40,610 nt of DNA, from NCBI GenBank assembly GCA_002005505.1, contig MVGU01001784.1:1-40610 (forward strand). The letters run 5' to 3'. Position numbers and translations under genes: made by a program. A model generated the notes under the pieces. That model made no database searches. It saw nothing but the letters and a program-made list of their open reading frames with translations, and had not been told where the DNA came from. This stretch comes from Botryococcus braunii (Eukaryota > Chlorophyta > Trebouxiophyceae). This document shows, in pieces, positions 12,686 to 24,218 of this stretch. Positions within the stretch are counted from its first letter, which is position 1. Every line of letters starts with the position of its first letter.

Positions 12686-14265
12686 CAGCATTGCTATGAT
12701 TGTCACTTGGGCGCTGCAACTTTCGACGTATTGCAAACAACTTTACAAAAATAGCATTGCTGTGATTGGCACTTGGACCCAGCAGTTTGCACACTGGCAT
12801 ATGTCCCCTACGCAACAATACATAAAATACCATTTGTCTATGGTTCAGCTGATATCTCCACATATCTCTCTCTATACACCTTGTTCTTCGTAGCTCTTAC
12901 CTTGGCAGATCTCCCTTGCGGTCTGTCATGTTACATGCATCCTCAAAAATGGGTTGCCAAGCTGCACCCTCCTTTATTCAGCATCTGCACCCTCCCAACT
13001 TTCATTCAAATTTTCTATTGAACTTCATCCACTGTGTTTCCCTCAGCTGGCAGGCTGATTCCCTGCTTCTGTTACCCCGACTGTCTCTTTTCCAGCCTCA
13101 ACCTAACTTTACAAAAATAGCATTGCTGTGATTGGCACTTGGACCCAGCAGTTTGCACACTGGCATATGTCCCCTACGCAACAATACATAAAATACCATT
13201 TGTCTATGGTTCAGCTGACATCTCCACATATCTCTCTCTATACACCTGGTTCTTCGTAGCTCTTACCTTGGCAGATCTCGCTTGCGGTCTGTCGGGTTAC
13301 CTGCATCCTCAAAAACGACTTGCCAAGATGCACCCTCCTTTATTCACGATCTCTAAGTTGCAAGCGGAAGTGCCGGTGTACAGCAGAGAAGTGACGCTGC
13401 CGACGACATATACAAACAAATCCACACATACACGCCCAGGTTTACGACTCTAGTATTGAGTTGCCTCCTTTATCTTCTTCCTTAACCTGCTGCTGACATC
13501 ATTTTTCTTCTATTTATAAATTCACATATCACAACCCTACCTATATGCTCGCGCCGACGGGGAATTCACCAACCGGCTTTCAGCTGCGATGGCCCTGCAA
13601 ACCAAAGATCCTACTGCCAAGATCTAGTTTTCACCCACTTTCTCTCATCAAATTCATTATGTACCCCGACTGCCATCTCCACATATCTCTATTTACCCTG
13701 TTCTTCGTAGCTCTTACCTTGGCAGATGTCGCTTGCGGTCTGTCGTGTTACCTGCATCCTCAAAAATGACTTGCCAAGATGCACCCTCCTTTATTCACGA
13801 TCTGCACCCTCCCACCTTCATTCAAATTTCTATTGAACTTCATCACATCGGGTTTCCCCTACCTGGCAGGCTGGTTCCTAGCTTCGGTTAACCCCACTGT
13901 CTCTTTCCCAGCCTCAACCTCTCGACCCATCTGTGGTACTCTGTGAATTTTTGTGCCATATCTTCTGCTGTAACATTTCTAAGTTGCAAGCGGAAGTGCC
14001 GGTGTACAACAGAGAAGTGACGCTGCCGACGACATATACCAAGAAATCCACACATACACGCCCACGTTTACGACTCTAGTATTGAGTTGCCTCCTTTATG
14101 TTTTTCCTAAACCTGCTGCTTACATCATTCTTCTTCTATTTATAAATTCACATATCAAAACCCTAACTATATGCTCGCGCCGACGGGGAATTCTCCAACC
14201 GGCTTTCAGCTGCGATGGCCCTGCAAACCAAAGATCCTACTGCCAAGATCTGGTTTTCACCCAGT
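12686..14265. repeat. Mosaic of repeated modules, no gene
   Basis: At least three modules recur in changing order. AGCATTGCTGTGATTGGCAC...CTCTCTATACACC occurs at about 12750-12880 and 13113-13245. TTCGTAGCTCTTACCTTGGC...CACCCTCCTTTATTCA occurs at about 12888-12977, 13251-13347 and 13709-13799. AAGTTGCAAGCGGAAGTGCC...AAAGATCCTACTGCCAAGAT spans about 13356-13622 and 13980-14249. Period between copies is about 363, 458 or 625 bp depending on module. Short frames such as ADLACGLSGYLHPQK recur only because the DNA recurs. Confidence 0.8.
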
Positions 14266-15097
14266 CCTGAAAGAAACGGCCATGGGGATGGCCATACATT
14301 GCACTCCCTGACGGTTGCTCCGCCTCTTGGACCGCTCCGCATCATACTGCTTCGTACACTTTGCATGCATTCATTCACGTATATTCGTGCCTTATGTCAC
14401 ACTCCTGTAACCACTCATAAACTTTTGTGCTGTCGTATCCCAGACTAGCCGTCCTGACACCTGCTATCCTCATGTAAAGATCTGCTGACCCTGCAGTAAA
14501 GCCTCCACACGCTGGCTGCAGTGCTTCTACCACGCAGCGTTACCTGCAATACACCGCAATACAGCGCTGTACAAAGGCTGTACAAAAGCCTCCGCTCAGG
14601 CTGCCACGCCGCGAAATCCCATCTTTCCGGGCTAGATTTCCGATCCAAAAAATAAATTTGCGATTTAGAGGGCTTACGGACAGCTTCCGGACCCCGGAGC
14701 TACACCGCATCTCCGCGGAGCTGAGGCCTGTTTATTTGGAAGCACTGGCTGTACCGGAATTATTCACAAATTATACGCCTGCCTCGGATCTCCGGCGCGT
14801 GCAGGGCGTTACCTCCGCGTCCCCATTATAAGCCTCCCCAGCGGGCATCCCAGGCTGTCGGCCCCCGACACCGGAAAACCTGCACCCCAGAGGGGGCAGG
14901 TTAAAGAGGCAGAAATCGGCGCGTCATCGACGAAGTCGAGCAAAAAGCAGAAAGCGCGTCACTCACTGCTTCTGATATAAGATTTGCATGTCCAGCCCCG
15001 CGTCCTGCCTCGTGTCCTGTGCCGTGTAATTTCCTTTGGGCCCATTTTTGCCCACGGCTCTCAGCCGGGGCTATACGGTTTGGTCGCCCCGTCTTCG
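14266..15097. other. Unannotated GC-richer spacer
   Basis: GC content rises relative to the preceding AT-rich repeats. No frame with family motifs, no RNA gene and no clear repeat was found. Confidence 0.4.
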
Positions 15098-15262
15098 TTG
15101 CTCGAGTTCGATGAGCATCGACCCTTCCTGCACTCCTCTCTGCTCGAGTTACATATATTTCGCCCCTTCCTGCACTTCTGGGCTGCTCCGGCTTCACGGC
15201 CCCTGCCTCTCTGCTCGAGTTAAATATGTTTCACCCCTTCCTGCACTACTGCTCATGCTTCT
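15098..15262. repeat. Three CTCGAGTT-CCCTTCCTGCACT repeats
   Basis: Three spaced copies of a 40-bp module starting TGCTCGAGTT and ending CCCTTCCTGCACT, at about 15098, 15140 and 15211. Each carries an XhoI-type CTCGAG palindrome. Function unknown. Confidence 0.6.
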
Positions 15263-15916
15263 AGCCCATCGGCACCGTGAGGGTAAAGGCACTACGAACG
15301 GTCACGTGATAGGGTAGACAGTAAGTGTTAGGTTATGGGCATTCGGCATCACCTGTAAACATGCAGACAGGTCGTTAAAGTAGGTGCCTCAAGCTCCAGT
15401 CCGGACGACTGTCTGCTATATTGCACATCTAACTCAATGGACAAGACTAGCATCAAGAATGCCCAGCATCTTTCCAAACCAGTTCCGTTACACGTTGATC
15501 TGTCAATGAGCATCTACACACGGATAAGCTCCTGACGGCTGAAAGCAAGTACCTTCCTATACTCAATCAAGACTCCGTCCCTTAGCTGTTTGGGAGACTT
15601 GATTGTACACTAAGGTGGTTCACTTACAAACAAGCAATCAACCATGAACACATTACCAATACACACCCTGCGTCACCGCACCTGTAAGCAAGCAGACAGG
15701 TCGTAAGTTCGTGCCTCTCCAGCTACAGTCCTCGACGACTGTCTGCTCTTTAGACACATGCAACTGCATGAACAAGACTGGCATCCTTATGTGCCCAGTA
15801 TCTTTCCAAACCAGTTGCTCGACTAAGCGACGACAGCAGCCTTAAGAGTTCGATCACAAACGTGTGATCACGATCACAATGTACCTCATGTTCGAAATAG
15901 ACCTCATCCGAACGTG

Positions 15917-18147
15917 TCTCGAGGCAGGGTTTTTCTTTTTGGCCGTTGGCAGCCAACTTGGCCGCAGGGTGGCAAATTTTGGCGGAATTGGCCGCAAAGC
16001 ACGGCAGTTGGACGTACCCGGCCGGCATTTTTGACCGCAAACGTTTTTGATCGAGGGTTTTCATCGGCCTTCGATGGCCACAAGTGGTTTTCATGTTCGC
16101 GCACTGCGTCGGCCAGATGGCCGCACGGCCTTAGGGGTTTTCGCCCTTGTCCGGCCATTCGAACCAAAAGTTGCCTTCGGCTAGATCGACGATCAGGGTC
16201 CGAGTCGAGGTCTTCGAGTCGGAGTTGACTGCTCACTCATTCGTTGCGCGACTCCTCCACTTTGGTACCCATGGAGACCACAAGCCTGAATCCGATGTGG
16301 ATTACATCATGTCACATGATTCATTTGTTACGAATCTTGCAATACAGTACGTCGACCTGGGCGACTCGCCCACTGCAATAGGCGGGTTCCTGTTGCCGAT
16401 TCAAAATTGCCAGCACTTGCGGAGTCCGCACTGCGGCTAGACATACTTAACCTCATCTAGAGCCCTTATTGTTACCCAGGAAACTCAACATATGATCCAG
16501 AGAGAGTACATCACCAACGGCGGCGAATTTGCGAGCACCTTGTGGATATCATTCACAAATGTCCAGGAAAACATGTTAGAGAATCAACAAACTAATGGAA
16601 AATCTCCTTTGTTTTGGAACAATGACGGCACATTGAAGTATGCTGCGGGCGTACACATTGATCATGAACTTTTGCTGCATACAACTTTAACTTCCATGCG
16701 AGGACGTGCTAAGCTTACTTCAGTGACTGAGGAGCCTGTGGATGAACAAGGCTTCTTGGGTGAGTCCAGTATACTTGTATGCTGCGTTATGTTTGCCAAT
16801 GCCAGTCTTCTGGTACCACCGGTGTCATAAATATGACACCTTTGTAATGGCTTTAAAAGCAAATGGGGTACGAGCATTCCAATGGCACCTCTAAAGTTGT
16901 TAGCATGTTGCATTGCAGGAGTAGTAGAAGAAGTCAAAGCTCAAGTGACTCTTGCGGCCACCCTAGCGTTGGACAAGATGCGTGTTCTTATAAAGCACGA
17001 TAATGTAACGGATGCCTTTAAGGTATTGCAACTACCCTTTTGGATTGATCACAAGGACGACGATCAAGATGAACTCATGACTCAAGTGAAGGAAAAGGTC
17101 GAAGTTCTGCGGATGCATTACGGAAGGCCAGCGTACCTAGCAAGTGGAGAGGAGGTTGCACCTTTGGTTTCTTCTTCTGGCTTGGACCAAGAATTTGCCT
17201 TCTTCACTGGCAGGTATCGCCGGTGGTTTTTGCCTTTCCGATCTTCTATTGCATGATCATGTACAAATCGCTCATCATGTTGGCAATAACATTTTCCTGT
17301 ATTATTTTCCTCTAAGGAGATCGTGTTTACATGCATGCATGTGTGGATTGGAAAGCCGGCTATGCGTAAACGTATGAGAGCTTTGCCTCATTCACATTGC
17401 ATATAAATTCATTAAGAAGCCACTTGGCTGGAACAACCTACTTATGCTAAATAAATGTTTTTGTGCAGGATGAAGTCTGCGGCTCGCTGCGCTTTCTCAG
17501 TTGAATAAACAACCGAAGCTTTCTGGGAGAGGACATTTGTTAGCGCTGCTCATATTCACATGCCAAACTTTGCGCTGCTGGCAAGAATCATGATGAGCTT
17601 GCCGTCAACCAGCGTGGAGAACGAGAGAACTTTCAGCCTGATGAACCTGCTAAAGAGTGCACTTCGAAATAGAATGGAGCAAGAACTCCTGCAAAATCTT
17701 TGCCGCATTCAACGCAGCCATTACACACCTCAGACGTTTCCGTATGACAAGATGCACAAAGCTTGGATGAGTACTGAGCGATACATGTACGACGTGTAGG
17801 TGCGTATCCATGGACATCCATGTTGATGGATAGCTCTTCATGTAACAGTTTTGAGAAGAAAGAAAGAAAGGGAGTATTATCAGTTGGTCAATAGGGCAAG
17901 GATCTCCAACACGGATTTTGAGCAGCAGACCGCTTGGACAGTCCAATTTGAAGTCAGGGAACATACAAGAGTTGTGGCCGTAGCTTAAGTGTGTGGCATG
18001 GCGGTCCGTCGGCCTGAGTGGCCGCACATTTTGTAAGCAATGGGAGGTGGCCGGCCATGATTGGCCGCAGGTCAAACGTGCAAGACCCCCTTCATCGGCC
18101 ACTGGGCCGCAAGGCAAAAACTAAAAAAAAAAAACCCTGTCTCGAGG
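15917..18147 (+). mobile_element. hAT transposon, 2215 bp, with 8-bp duplications
   Basis: The element spans 15925-18139 and begins CAGGGTTTTT and ends AAAAACCCTG, the CAGGG-type terminal inverted repeat of hAT elements. It is flanked by TCTCGAGG at 15917-15924 and 18140-18147, an 8-bp duplication as hAT transposases make. The empty site is visible in the other LTR near 22285. Both subterminal regions carry several TGGCCGCA or GGCCGCAA motifs (15957, 15987, 16113; 18019, 18062, 18105 approximately), probable transposase-binding repeats. The interior encodes a spliced transposase ending in the hAT dimerisation domain. Confidence 0.95.
16481..17799 (+). pseudogene. hAT transposase, C-terminal exons, one in-frame stop
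   Basis: Inferred exons: about 16481-16759 (donor GTGAGT), 16919-17213 (donor GTATCG) and 17469-17799. They join in one frame. The last exon reads through FWERTFVSAAHIHMPNFALL, then LPSTSVENERTFSLMNLLKS, the C-terminal dimerisation domain that closes hAT transposases, and ends with TAG at 17797-17799. A TAA at 17506-17508 breaks the frame about 18 codons before the dimerisation domain, so this copy is probably inactive unless the splice site differs from my choice. The amino-terminal zinc-finger part was not resolved; an open stretch at 16147-16440 may hold part of it. Confidence 0.75.
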
Positions 18148-18281
18148 TACCTTATGTGGATAGTGGACCCGTATCCTAATGGTACAATTGAAGATCACCT
18201 AAAGCACAAGGCATTCTATAATGTATGTTCACAACTCAACACTTCCCGTTGCCTGCATGCTTTATGTGTATCTTCTCAGTC

Positions 18282-18734
18282 CTAGTGAATCCCTATGACC
18301 AACACCACGGACTTGTTAAGTGGTTTGGTCATAAAGTCAGCCATATTGTGAGCAGATTCCACATAGGGGATATCTGCCAGCCCCTTTCCTATGGCCTCCC
18401 TAGCATAGTGGCATCCACAAAGCCTTCACGCTCGGGTATCTTCCCTCCAAGAGTTAAAAGCTAACTCTCGGGTGTCCCTAAGATACTTCAGCACTCGAAT
18501 GGCTTCACTCCAGTGCGAAGTGGTAGGGCTCATTCTGTACCTTGGCAACACACCAACTGCCTGTGCAATGTCAGTTCTGGTGGTGTTGGCAATATACCGC
18601 AGTGACCCTTTAAGCTCACAATACCGATGGCCAGGAGTGACTGACCCTACAGAGTCCACATCCTTGGACTCGAGCCTGCTGCCAGCCACAAAGTCCTTGA
18701 ACATTGGAGTATCCACGACCATCCTCACACACAC
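18282..18734 (-). pseudogene. Copia RT/RNase H remnant
   Basis: Minus-strand reading begins within the region after the RT core (PGHRYCELKGSLRYIANTT, then VGVLPRYRMSPTTSHW) and continues to YLRDTRELAF. It then jumps, with a frame change near 18440, to the last part of RNase H (HYAREAIGKG, ADFMTKPL) and stops at 18282. Compared with the intact homologue at 24237-26624, the central RNase H segment with its catalytic Asp and Glu is deleted. Only this 3' end of pol survives in the element. Confidence 0.85.
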
Positions 18735-20088
18735 CCTTTCCGACGTTTTGCAACGCTATTCTAAGTCCGTAGACACCACTCATGTATACCGTAGTAATAC
18801 CTCTGACAACAATTGAAGACTAGTCTCCTCGACGTGTTCAAATGACGACAATTTAATACGTACCCGTCATGATGATCATGACAGCTAAACATACATGTAG
18901 ACTCAAAATCCATCCCCTCACTTTTAAAGCTCCCCATACATTTCATCTGACCCTTTTCTACATCGACATAGTTGCGACCGTGATTTCCTGTGTGAGTTCC
19001 CTTTCTATCACCATATGGAGGCCAATACTTGCACAACCAACATGACCCAGGACTCACTGCTTGAATACCCTCTCTATTGAAGAAGTCATGGTTTCTTTCA
19101 AGTTGTCTTGCCCTAACTCACATCGCTTCCCCTGGAAGTGCTATAACATGTTTCACGGTCCGTCGACCAAATTATATTTCTCCAACCTCTATACTTTTAT
19201 TTGTTAAGGATTTGAAACATCAAGACTAAACAGACACCGTTACAAGCGACGTGCACCCAAAACGCATCTAACGACTATGTTTCATGTTATATAACCTAGA
19301 GTCTGGATATCAACAACTTTCATCTGGAACTTTTCAAGATTTCTCACATATGGCCACAACTCCCAAACTTGGCTCTGTGGCTATCTCTAAGAACTCTCTC
19401 TAGCTTTCATTGATTTTACTGACTATCCCGGTCTAGCTTTCTAACGTGAGGGTGCAGCGATGCATCAAGGCCTTAGGATTGAATTGTCTGTAACTGACAA
19501 CTCTACCACCCAAAGCTCACTTGTATTGGTCACAATGATGGTAGCTCACCTCTACCCTATTTATACACATAACCCTTAAAAAAGTCTTATCTATCCACCA
19601 TCAGTACTATGATCAGTCTCTAAGGGCGTTGCTGCAACAATACACATGACTTACAAAGTCACCAACCCTTACGTGTGTTGGGTCAAATATCACCATCCTC
19701 TGCTTGAGGAGCTAAGGTTATCACAGGTACCTATCAGTAACCTCATGTTGAGCACAGTAGATCCTTTCCATCATCACTACTAGACATTAGGCTACTCAAC
19801 ATCCAAACGCTCGCAAAGCGCAACGTGCGCACGCACGCAACGAGAACTGATGAGCTTCCCCTGACCACATTATGTCACAGGTTAACCCAAAACTCTTCAA
19901 ATTAATTCATTGTCCTCAGAAACCAATTCTTTTCCATGTCAATATCAGAATTAGCTTCACATGTTAGCAATTTTTGGTGTTCATAATTTGGCCCATCTAA
20001 CACTCATATCCTTTGTGTAGCCCGCACCATGGATTAAGACTAACTTGCAGCTATTTCTACCCCAACTGCACCTTTTTTCATTCCTAGA
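18735..20088. other. Interior of LTR element, no coding sequence seen
   Basis: AT-rich, many stops in all frames. It sits where gag-pol should be but shows no homology that I can read to the other copia elements in the window, so the interior has been replaced or has decayed. Confidence 0.5.
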
Positions 20089-20415
20089 GTCATTCATGTA
20101 TATCACCTTAAACATTCTGGGTCAATTACCCTATGGTCCATGCCAGACAGGAGGTCAGGGCGTGAAGCGCATGCATTGCGCAACGATAAAATTGTAATCT
20201 TCTGGTATCCACAACTCACTCCTGGTCAGCCCAAAAACTTTCAACACCAGGTCATTCATGTATATCCCCTTAAACATTCTGGGTCAATTACCCAATGGTC
20301 CATGCCAGACTGTAGGTCAGGGCGTGAAGCGCATGCATTGCGCAACGATAAAATTGTAATCTTCTGGTACCCACAACTCACTCCTGGTCAGCCCAAAAAC
20401 TTTCAACACCAGGTC
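20089..20415. repeat. Tandem duplication of about 162 bp
   Basis: Copies at 20089-20250 and 20251-20415, each beginning GTCATTCATGTATATC and ending CAACACCAGGTC, with about five substitutions. Located in the non-coding interior of the LTR element. Confidence 0.9.
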
Positions 20416-20762
20416 AAAAAACTCAACATACCTTTCTTAGAGGTTTTCACAACACCACGTACACAGACACACATAGAGAGGTCTCACAAGCCACACTGGA
20501 CCCATATATGACCCTATGTAGGACCACTCAAGGTTTGAAAACAGCATTGGCCACACAATTCAGCCACACATTGCATTGACTACACATCATTGACCAGACA
20601 CAACCAGTCAATGTCTAGTTTCACACTCTGGAAAACATGGAAGGAATGCCAGGCACATAAGACAAGTCATGACATTGATTACACAGCAGTTCCGATAAGA
20701 GGTCTTGACTCCGCAAGTGCACGATTATTCAATGAGGCACACGACTCCCGATTTAGCATTTC

Positions 20763-20930
20763 TCACCCTCAACATTAGGGATTAGCCATCAGCAAGTCCG
20801 AACGCGACACCTGATCAGCCTGCCTCACCCTCAACATTAGGGACTAGCCATCAGCGAGTCCGAACGCGACACCTGATCAGCCTTTCTCACCCTCAGCATT
20901 AGGGACTAGCCATCAGCGAGTAGCAGCGCA
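20763..20930. repeat. Three 61-bp tandem repeats
   Basis: Units begin CTCACCCTCA(A/G)CATTAGGGA near 20763, 20825 and 20886. The first two end in CGCGACACCTGATCAGCCT. The third is cut after CATCAGCGAGT. Confidence 0.9.
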
Positions 20931-21675
20931 AACCTCAATAAGAATGTGCTCAGTGGACTTGGGAACCAAAAGTCCCTTACCACCATATTGCACCAACTCC
21001 TGGCTGTTTACACATACACAATCAATGTCTTTCAAGCCCCAGCTCATGGACATCTTTACACACGCTTACACATACAACACATATGTAAGCCCATCCCCAT
21101 GCTGCAGTACCTGTACTGTTGCTGATGGTGTCTACCAATACCTGGGTGGGAGCTCCCTAGGGTCCACCCACTTCTTCCTGCTGAGAATCACACTTGCTGT
21201 CAGTGGGTAGAGGTCATTCATTACTACTTTTGTAAATCTGACCCCCTTGATCTCCAGCCTTAAGAGGGTGGCAGACTTAAAAAGAAGCCTTTCTATTGGT
21301 TCACCTCTCAACCACTACACTTACTGTAACACAGGAGCATCACTTCCTCTCTCAACTCATTGAGCCACACACTCACAATTTCAGGACCCAAATCATACAC
21401 AACCTCCAATATGCACTCCCAAGGTGGTCTTCCGCCTCGTCCCCTTCCAACCAGGATTTCACCAGCTCGCCTTGCGGATGAAACGGCCAAGATTTCTTGG
21501 CATTTCAGAATCCATTCGAATGGATTCTGAAGCATATACTGCGACATGAAGGCGGGGTACAAAACTGCGGGGCTGTTGCTCCCTGTGGGACTGGAGTAGA
21601 CTTGTGTAGTGTCCGCTGGCCACCAGTGCCTTGCCCAAAAACCACATATCGGCTTGTCCTCAGCACCCAGAGTTG
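20931..21675. other. 5' interior of LTR element, no gene recognised
   Basis: Minus-strand frames at 21308-21562 and 21505-21717 are open but match neither gag nor the extra ORF of the other elements. It corresponds to the untranslated leader position just after the primer-binding site. Confidence 0.4.
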
Positions 21676-21690
21676 GGTGGGCCCATAACC
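21676..21690 (-). promoter_or_regulatory. Primer-binding site, initiator tRNA-Met anticodon arm
   Basis: On the minus strand GGTTATGGGCCCACC directly follows the LTR end CCTAACA. Its complement matches the initiator tRNA-Met anticodon stem-loop rather than the tRNA 3' end. Drosophila copia uses such a half-tRNA primer. Confidence 0.8.
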
Positions 21691-22383
21691 TGTTAGGTTA
21701 TGGGCATTCGGCATCACCTGTAAACATGCAGACAGGTCGTTAAAGTAGGTGCCTCAAGCTCCAGTCCGGACGACTGTCTGCTATATTGCACATCTAACTC
21801 AATGGACAAGACTAGCATCAAGAATGCCCAGCATCTTTCCAAACCAGTTCCGTTACACGTTGATCTGTCAATGAGCATCTACACACGGATAAGCTCCTGA
21901 CGGCTGACAGCAAGTACCTTTCTATACTCAATCAAGACTCCGTCCCTTAGCTGTTTGGGAGACTTGATTGTACACTAAGATGGTTCACTTACAAACAAGC
22001 AATCAACCATGAACACATTACCAATACACACCCTGCGTCACCGCACCTGTAAGCAAGCAGACAGGTCGTAAGTTCGTGCCTCTCCAGCTACAGTCCTCGA
22101 CGACTGTCTGCTCTTTAGACACATGCAACTGCATGAACAAGACTGGCATCCTTATGTGCCCAGTATCTTTCCAAACCAGTTGCTCGACTAAGCGACGACA
22201 GCAGCCTTAAGAGTTTGATCACAAACGTGTGATCACGATCACAATGTACCTCATGTTCGAAATAGACCTCATCCGAACGTGTCTCGAGGTACCTTATGTG
22301 GATAGTGGACCCGTATCCTAATGGTACAATTGAAGATCACCTAAAGCACAAGGCATTCTATAATGTATGTTCACAACTCAACA
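21691..22383 (-). repeat. 5' LTR of the 15-22 kb element
   Basis: 693 bp, TGTTAG...CTCAACA on the plus strand. Near-identical to the 15326-18241 LTR and carries the empty hAT target site. Two hairpin modules begin near 21715 and 22044. The GTAAG target duplication follows at 22384-22388. Confidence 0.95.
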
Positions 22384-22529
22384 GTAAGCTTCTAGAACTG
22401 CGGCGCCAAGCAAGGGCGAGGAAATGAAGGCTCGCACACAAAGAAAAATTGCTGAAAGCCTTCATTGAATATTTGAAGGAGGATAGCATACCTCCGGGTT
22501 GGTTGGCAAACTTATTTGTTGAGTTCGCA

Positions 22530-23197
22530 ATGGCAGAAGTAGGTGCTGGCGCGCAAGGCACTCCTCCTCGAGATAACCCTGGCCCGCAATATCACACCAT
22601 TACAAATGACATGTTTAATGTTTTATTGCAACAAGCACCACAAAAATTGGTACCTTTCTCGATGGCAGCGCCAAACTCCACAGCGGGCAGATACTCGTTG
22701 TTCTCCATTGCTCCGTCCGGCAGAACACTTATTGTCACGGAGAACCTGCCAGGCTTTCAGTGTGAGTTCGAAGATGACGAGGGAGTGCCTTTGGTCGAGT
22801 TGCTCGCTTTAGACAGGGAAGGCGTGCTAGTCACAAGGCAGTTTTCCCATGAAACAGTCATGTTTGGCGGAATTTTGCGCAACCAACATAGCTTGCTGGA
22901 AGGCGATGTCGTGGAATTTTTAAATCACAAGGAATTGGGCAAATTTCTGCCTCGCCTTGTTTCTTTGCAAGAAGTGAAGGTTTTCAGAAGTTATGACACG
23001 GGGAATGTCCCTGTGGTACTGCCGACCTGGGATGCACGGGTACCGCCTACAGCTTCAGGGGGTCCTTCAGGGATAGGGCCCCCACCTAAGCCTCTTGCCA
23101 TGCAAATGGTGGACCTATCTAAACATTCTTCAGGAGGGAGAGGGCAACGGGAAGGCTCTCCAGAAGTTACTTCGCCTGCGCCCCTCAGCTCCAAGGT
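22530..23197 (+). CDS. Unrecognised protein-coding exon
   Basis: Open from the stop at 22425-22427 through 23297; the first ATG is at 22530. The peptide reads as a real protein: balanced composition, hydrophobic and acidic blocks (LIVTENLPGFQCEFEDDEG, LLALDREGVLV, LLEGDVVEFLNHKELGKF), then a Pro/Gly/Ser-rich tail. A likely donor AAG|GTATGG falls after 23197, and the TG microsatellite would lie in the following intron. No family was recognised. It starts only about 140 bp right of the LTR insertion, so an upstream exon may lie left of 15321. It could be host sequence or the remains of another element. Confidence 0.45.
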
Positions 23198-23321
23198 ATG
23201 GTACTTATGGGTGATGTGTTGTGGTGCCCTTCAAGTAAGAAAATTTGAGGCATACATTCAAGGAGATATAATGGGAATGTCATGTCCCAATGGGTGAGGG
23301 ATGGTGTGCTTATGTGTGGGG

Positions 23322-23346
23322 GTGTGTGTGTGTGTGGATGTGTGGG

Positions 23347-23408
<62 letters not shown>

Positions 23409-23465
23409 GGTGTCAGTATGTGTTTATGGGTGTGTGTGTGGGTGTGTGTGTGTGTGGGATTGTGT

Positions 23466-23524
<59 letters not shown>
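23322..23524. repeat. (TG)n microsatellite
   Basis: About 200 bp of TG dinucleotides with GG, TATG and GGAT interruptions. It abuts the left LTR of the next copia element. Frames through it give only Cys-Val repeats. Confidence 0.97.
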
Positions 23525-23529
<5 letters not shown>

Positions 23530-24218
23530 GGTTATGGGCTTGGCGTATTCCTGTGTGGTGGCAGCACGGAGGGTGTTAGACCAGTGTCGGCTCTACTGTG
23601 CGAAGAGAAGTAGAGAAGGAGACACTGTCAATCAAGGACTGATTGGCAACGTGAGTGAAGCACCCGAAGTGCTGTGATAGTCCCAATCAAGTCTATTACA
23701 ACATGCACTCTATCACTCTCGTAACAACGGAATTCAAACTACCCTAGTCTGTTCTCACTCAGTTATGGGCAGTCTCATTGTCCGATGAACGGAAAGTCAA
23801 GCACATATACCTAACATGATAAACTAAAAGCATTCAGAGCCTCAAACAAGCTATCCTAACTACACACACATTACCTGTGTGGTGGCAGCACGGAGGGTGT
23901 TAGACCAGTGTCGGCTCTACTGTGCGAAGAGAAGTAGAGAAGGAGACACTGTCAATCAAGGACTGATTGGCAACGTGAGTGAAGCACCCGAAGTGCTGTG
24001 ATAGTCCCAATCAAGTGCCTTGCCTAGTTGCGCAGCCACCACTACCTTCTTGCAACAAACGTGTGTGTAACTTGCGTTATTGCTATCCACATTCAAATGT
24101 ACATCACCTAGTGCTGAGTCACGTCTCTGCCCTATTTGTCTTGTATTATTGTCTCTGGCGGAATTGCCAATATTACTCCTCTGAGGGAAAGGCACTAATA
24201 TTATTATCTATTACAACA
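23525..24218 (-). repeat. 3' LTR of the 23-31 kb copia
   Basis: 694 bp. It contains a 144-bp direct repeat at about 23549-23692 and 23873-24017, each able to fold GTGTC..CTCTACT/AGTAGAG..GACAC. Differs from the 5' LTR at about half a dozen positions. Confidence 0.95.

Larger units (their letters stand above)
15326..18241 (-). repeat. 3' LTR of the 15-22 kb element, split by hAT
   Basis: LTR parts 15326-15924 and 18148-18241. Removing the hAT (2215 bp) and one 8-bp duplication leaves 693 bp, equal to the other LTR. It contains two related modules at about 15350-15490 and 15679-15820, each with an inverted repeat GCAGACAGGTCG / CGACTGTCTGC. Confidence 0.95.
15321..22388 (-). mobile_element. 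Copia-type LTR element, full-length insertion, gutted interior
   Basis: Two LTRs (15326-18241 minus the nested hAT, and 21691-22383), each exactly 693 bp, bounded by TGTTAG and CTCAACA. Five-base target duplications GTAAG lie at 15321-15325 and 22384-22388. The primer-binding site (21676-21690) and the polypurine tract beside 18242 show that transcription runs on the minus strand. The LTRs differ at about four positions that I can see, so the insertion is recent. The 3.45-kb interior keeps only an RT/RNase H remnant at its 3' end, so the element must have moved with proteins supplied by a relative; its LTR resembles that at 33769-34462. Confidence 0.93.

Noticed and set aside
14901..15317. 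Short frames near 15 kb as a host gene
   Set aside because: Composition is repeat-driven (CTCGAG modules), with no splice or family support.
16147..16440. Plus-strand frame as the hAT BED zinc-finger exon
   Set aside because: No Cys/His spacing of a BED finger could be read and no convincing splice donor, so it was left out as a separate gene.
18761..19057. Minus-strand frame with CWLCKYW as a possible zinc knuckle
   Set aside because: It lacks the His and final Cys spacing of CX2CX4HX4C and has no flanking capsid or protease.
20763..20930. CRISPR-like array of regular repeats
   Set aside because: The 61-bp repeats are directly adjacent with no unique spacers, and the context is eukaryotic retroelement DNA.
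23282..23613. Val-Cys repeat frames
   Set aside because: Product of the TG microsatellite.
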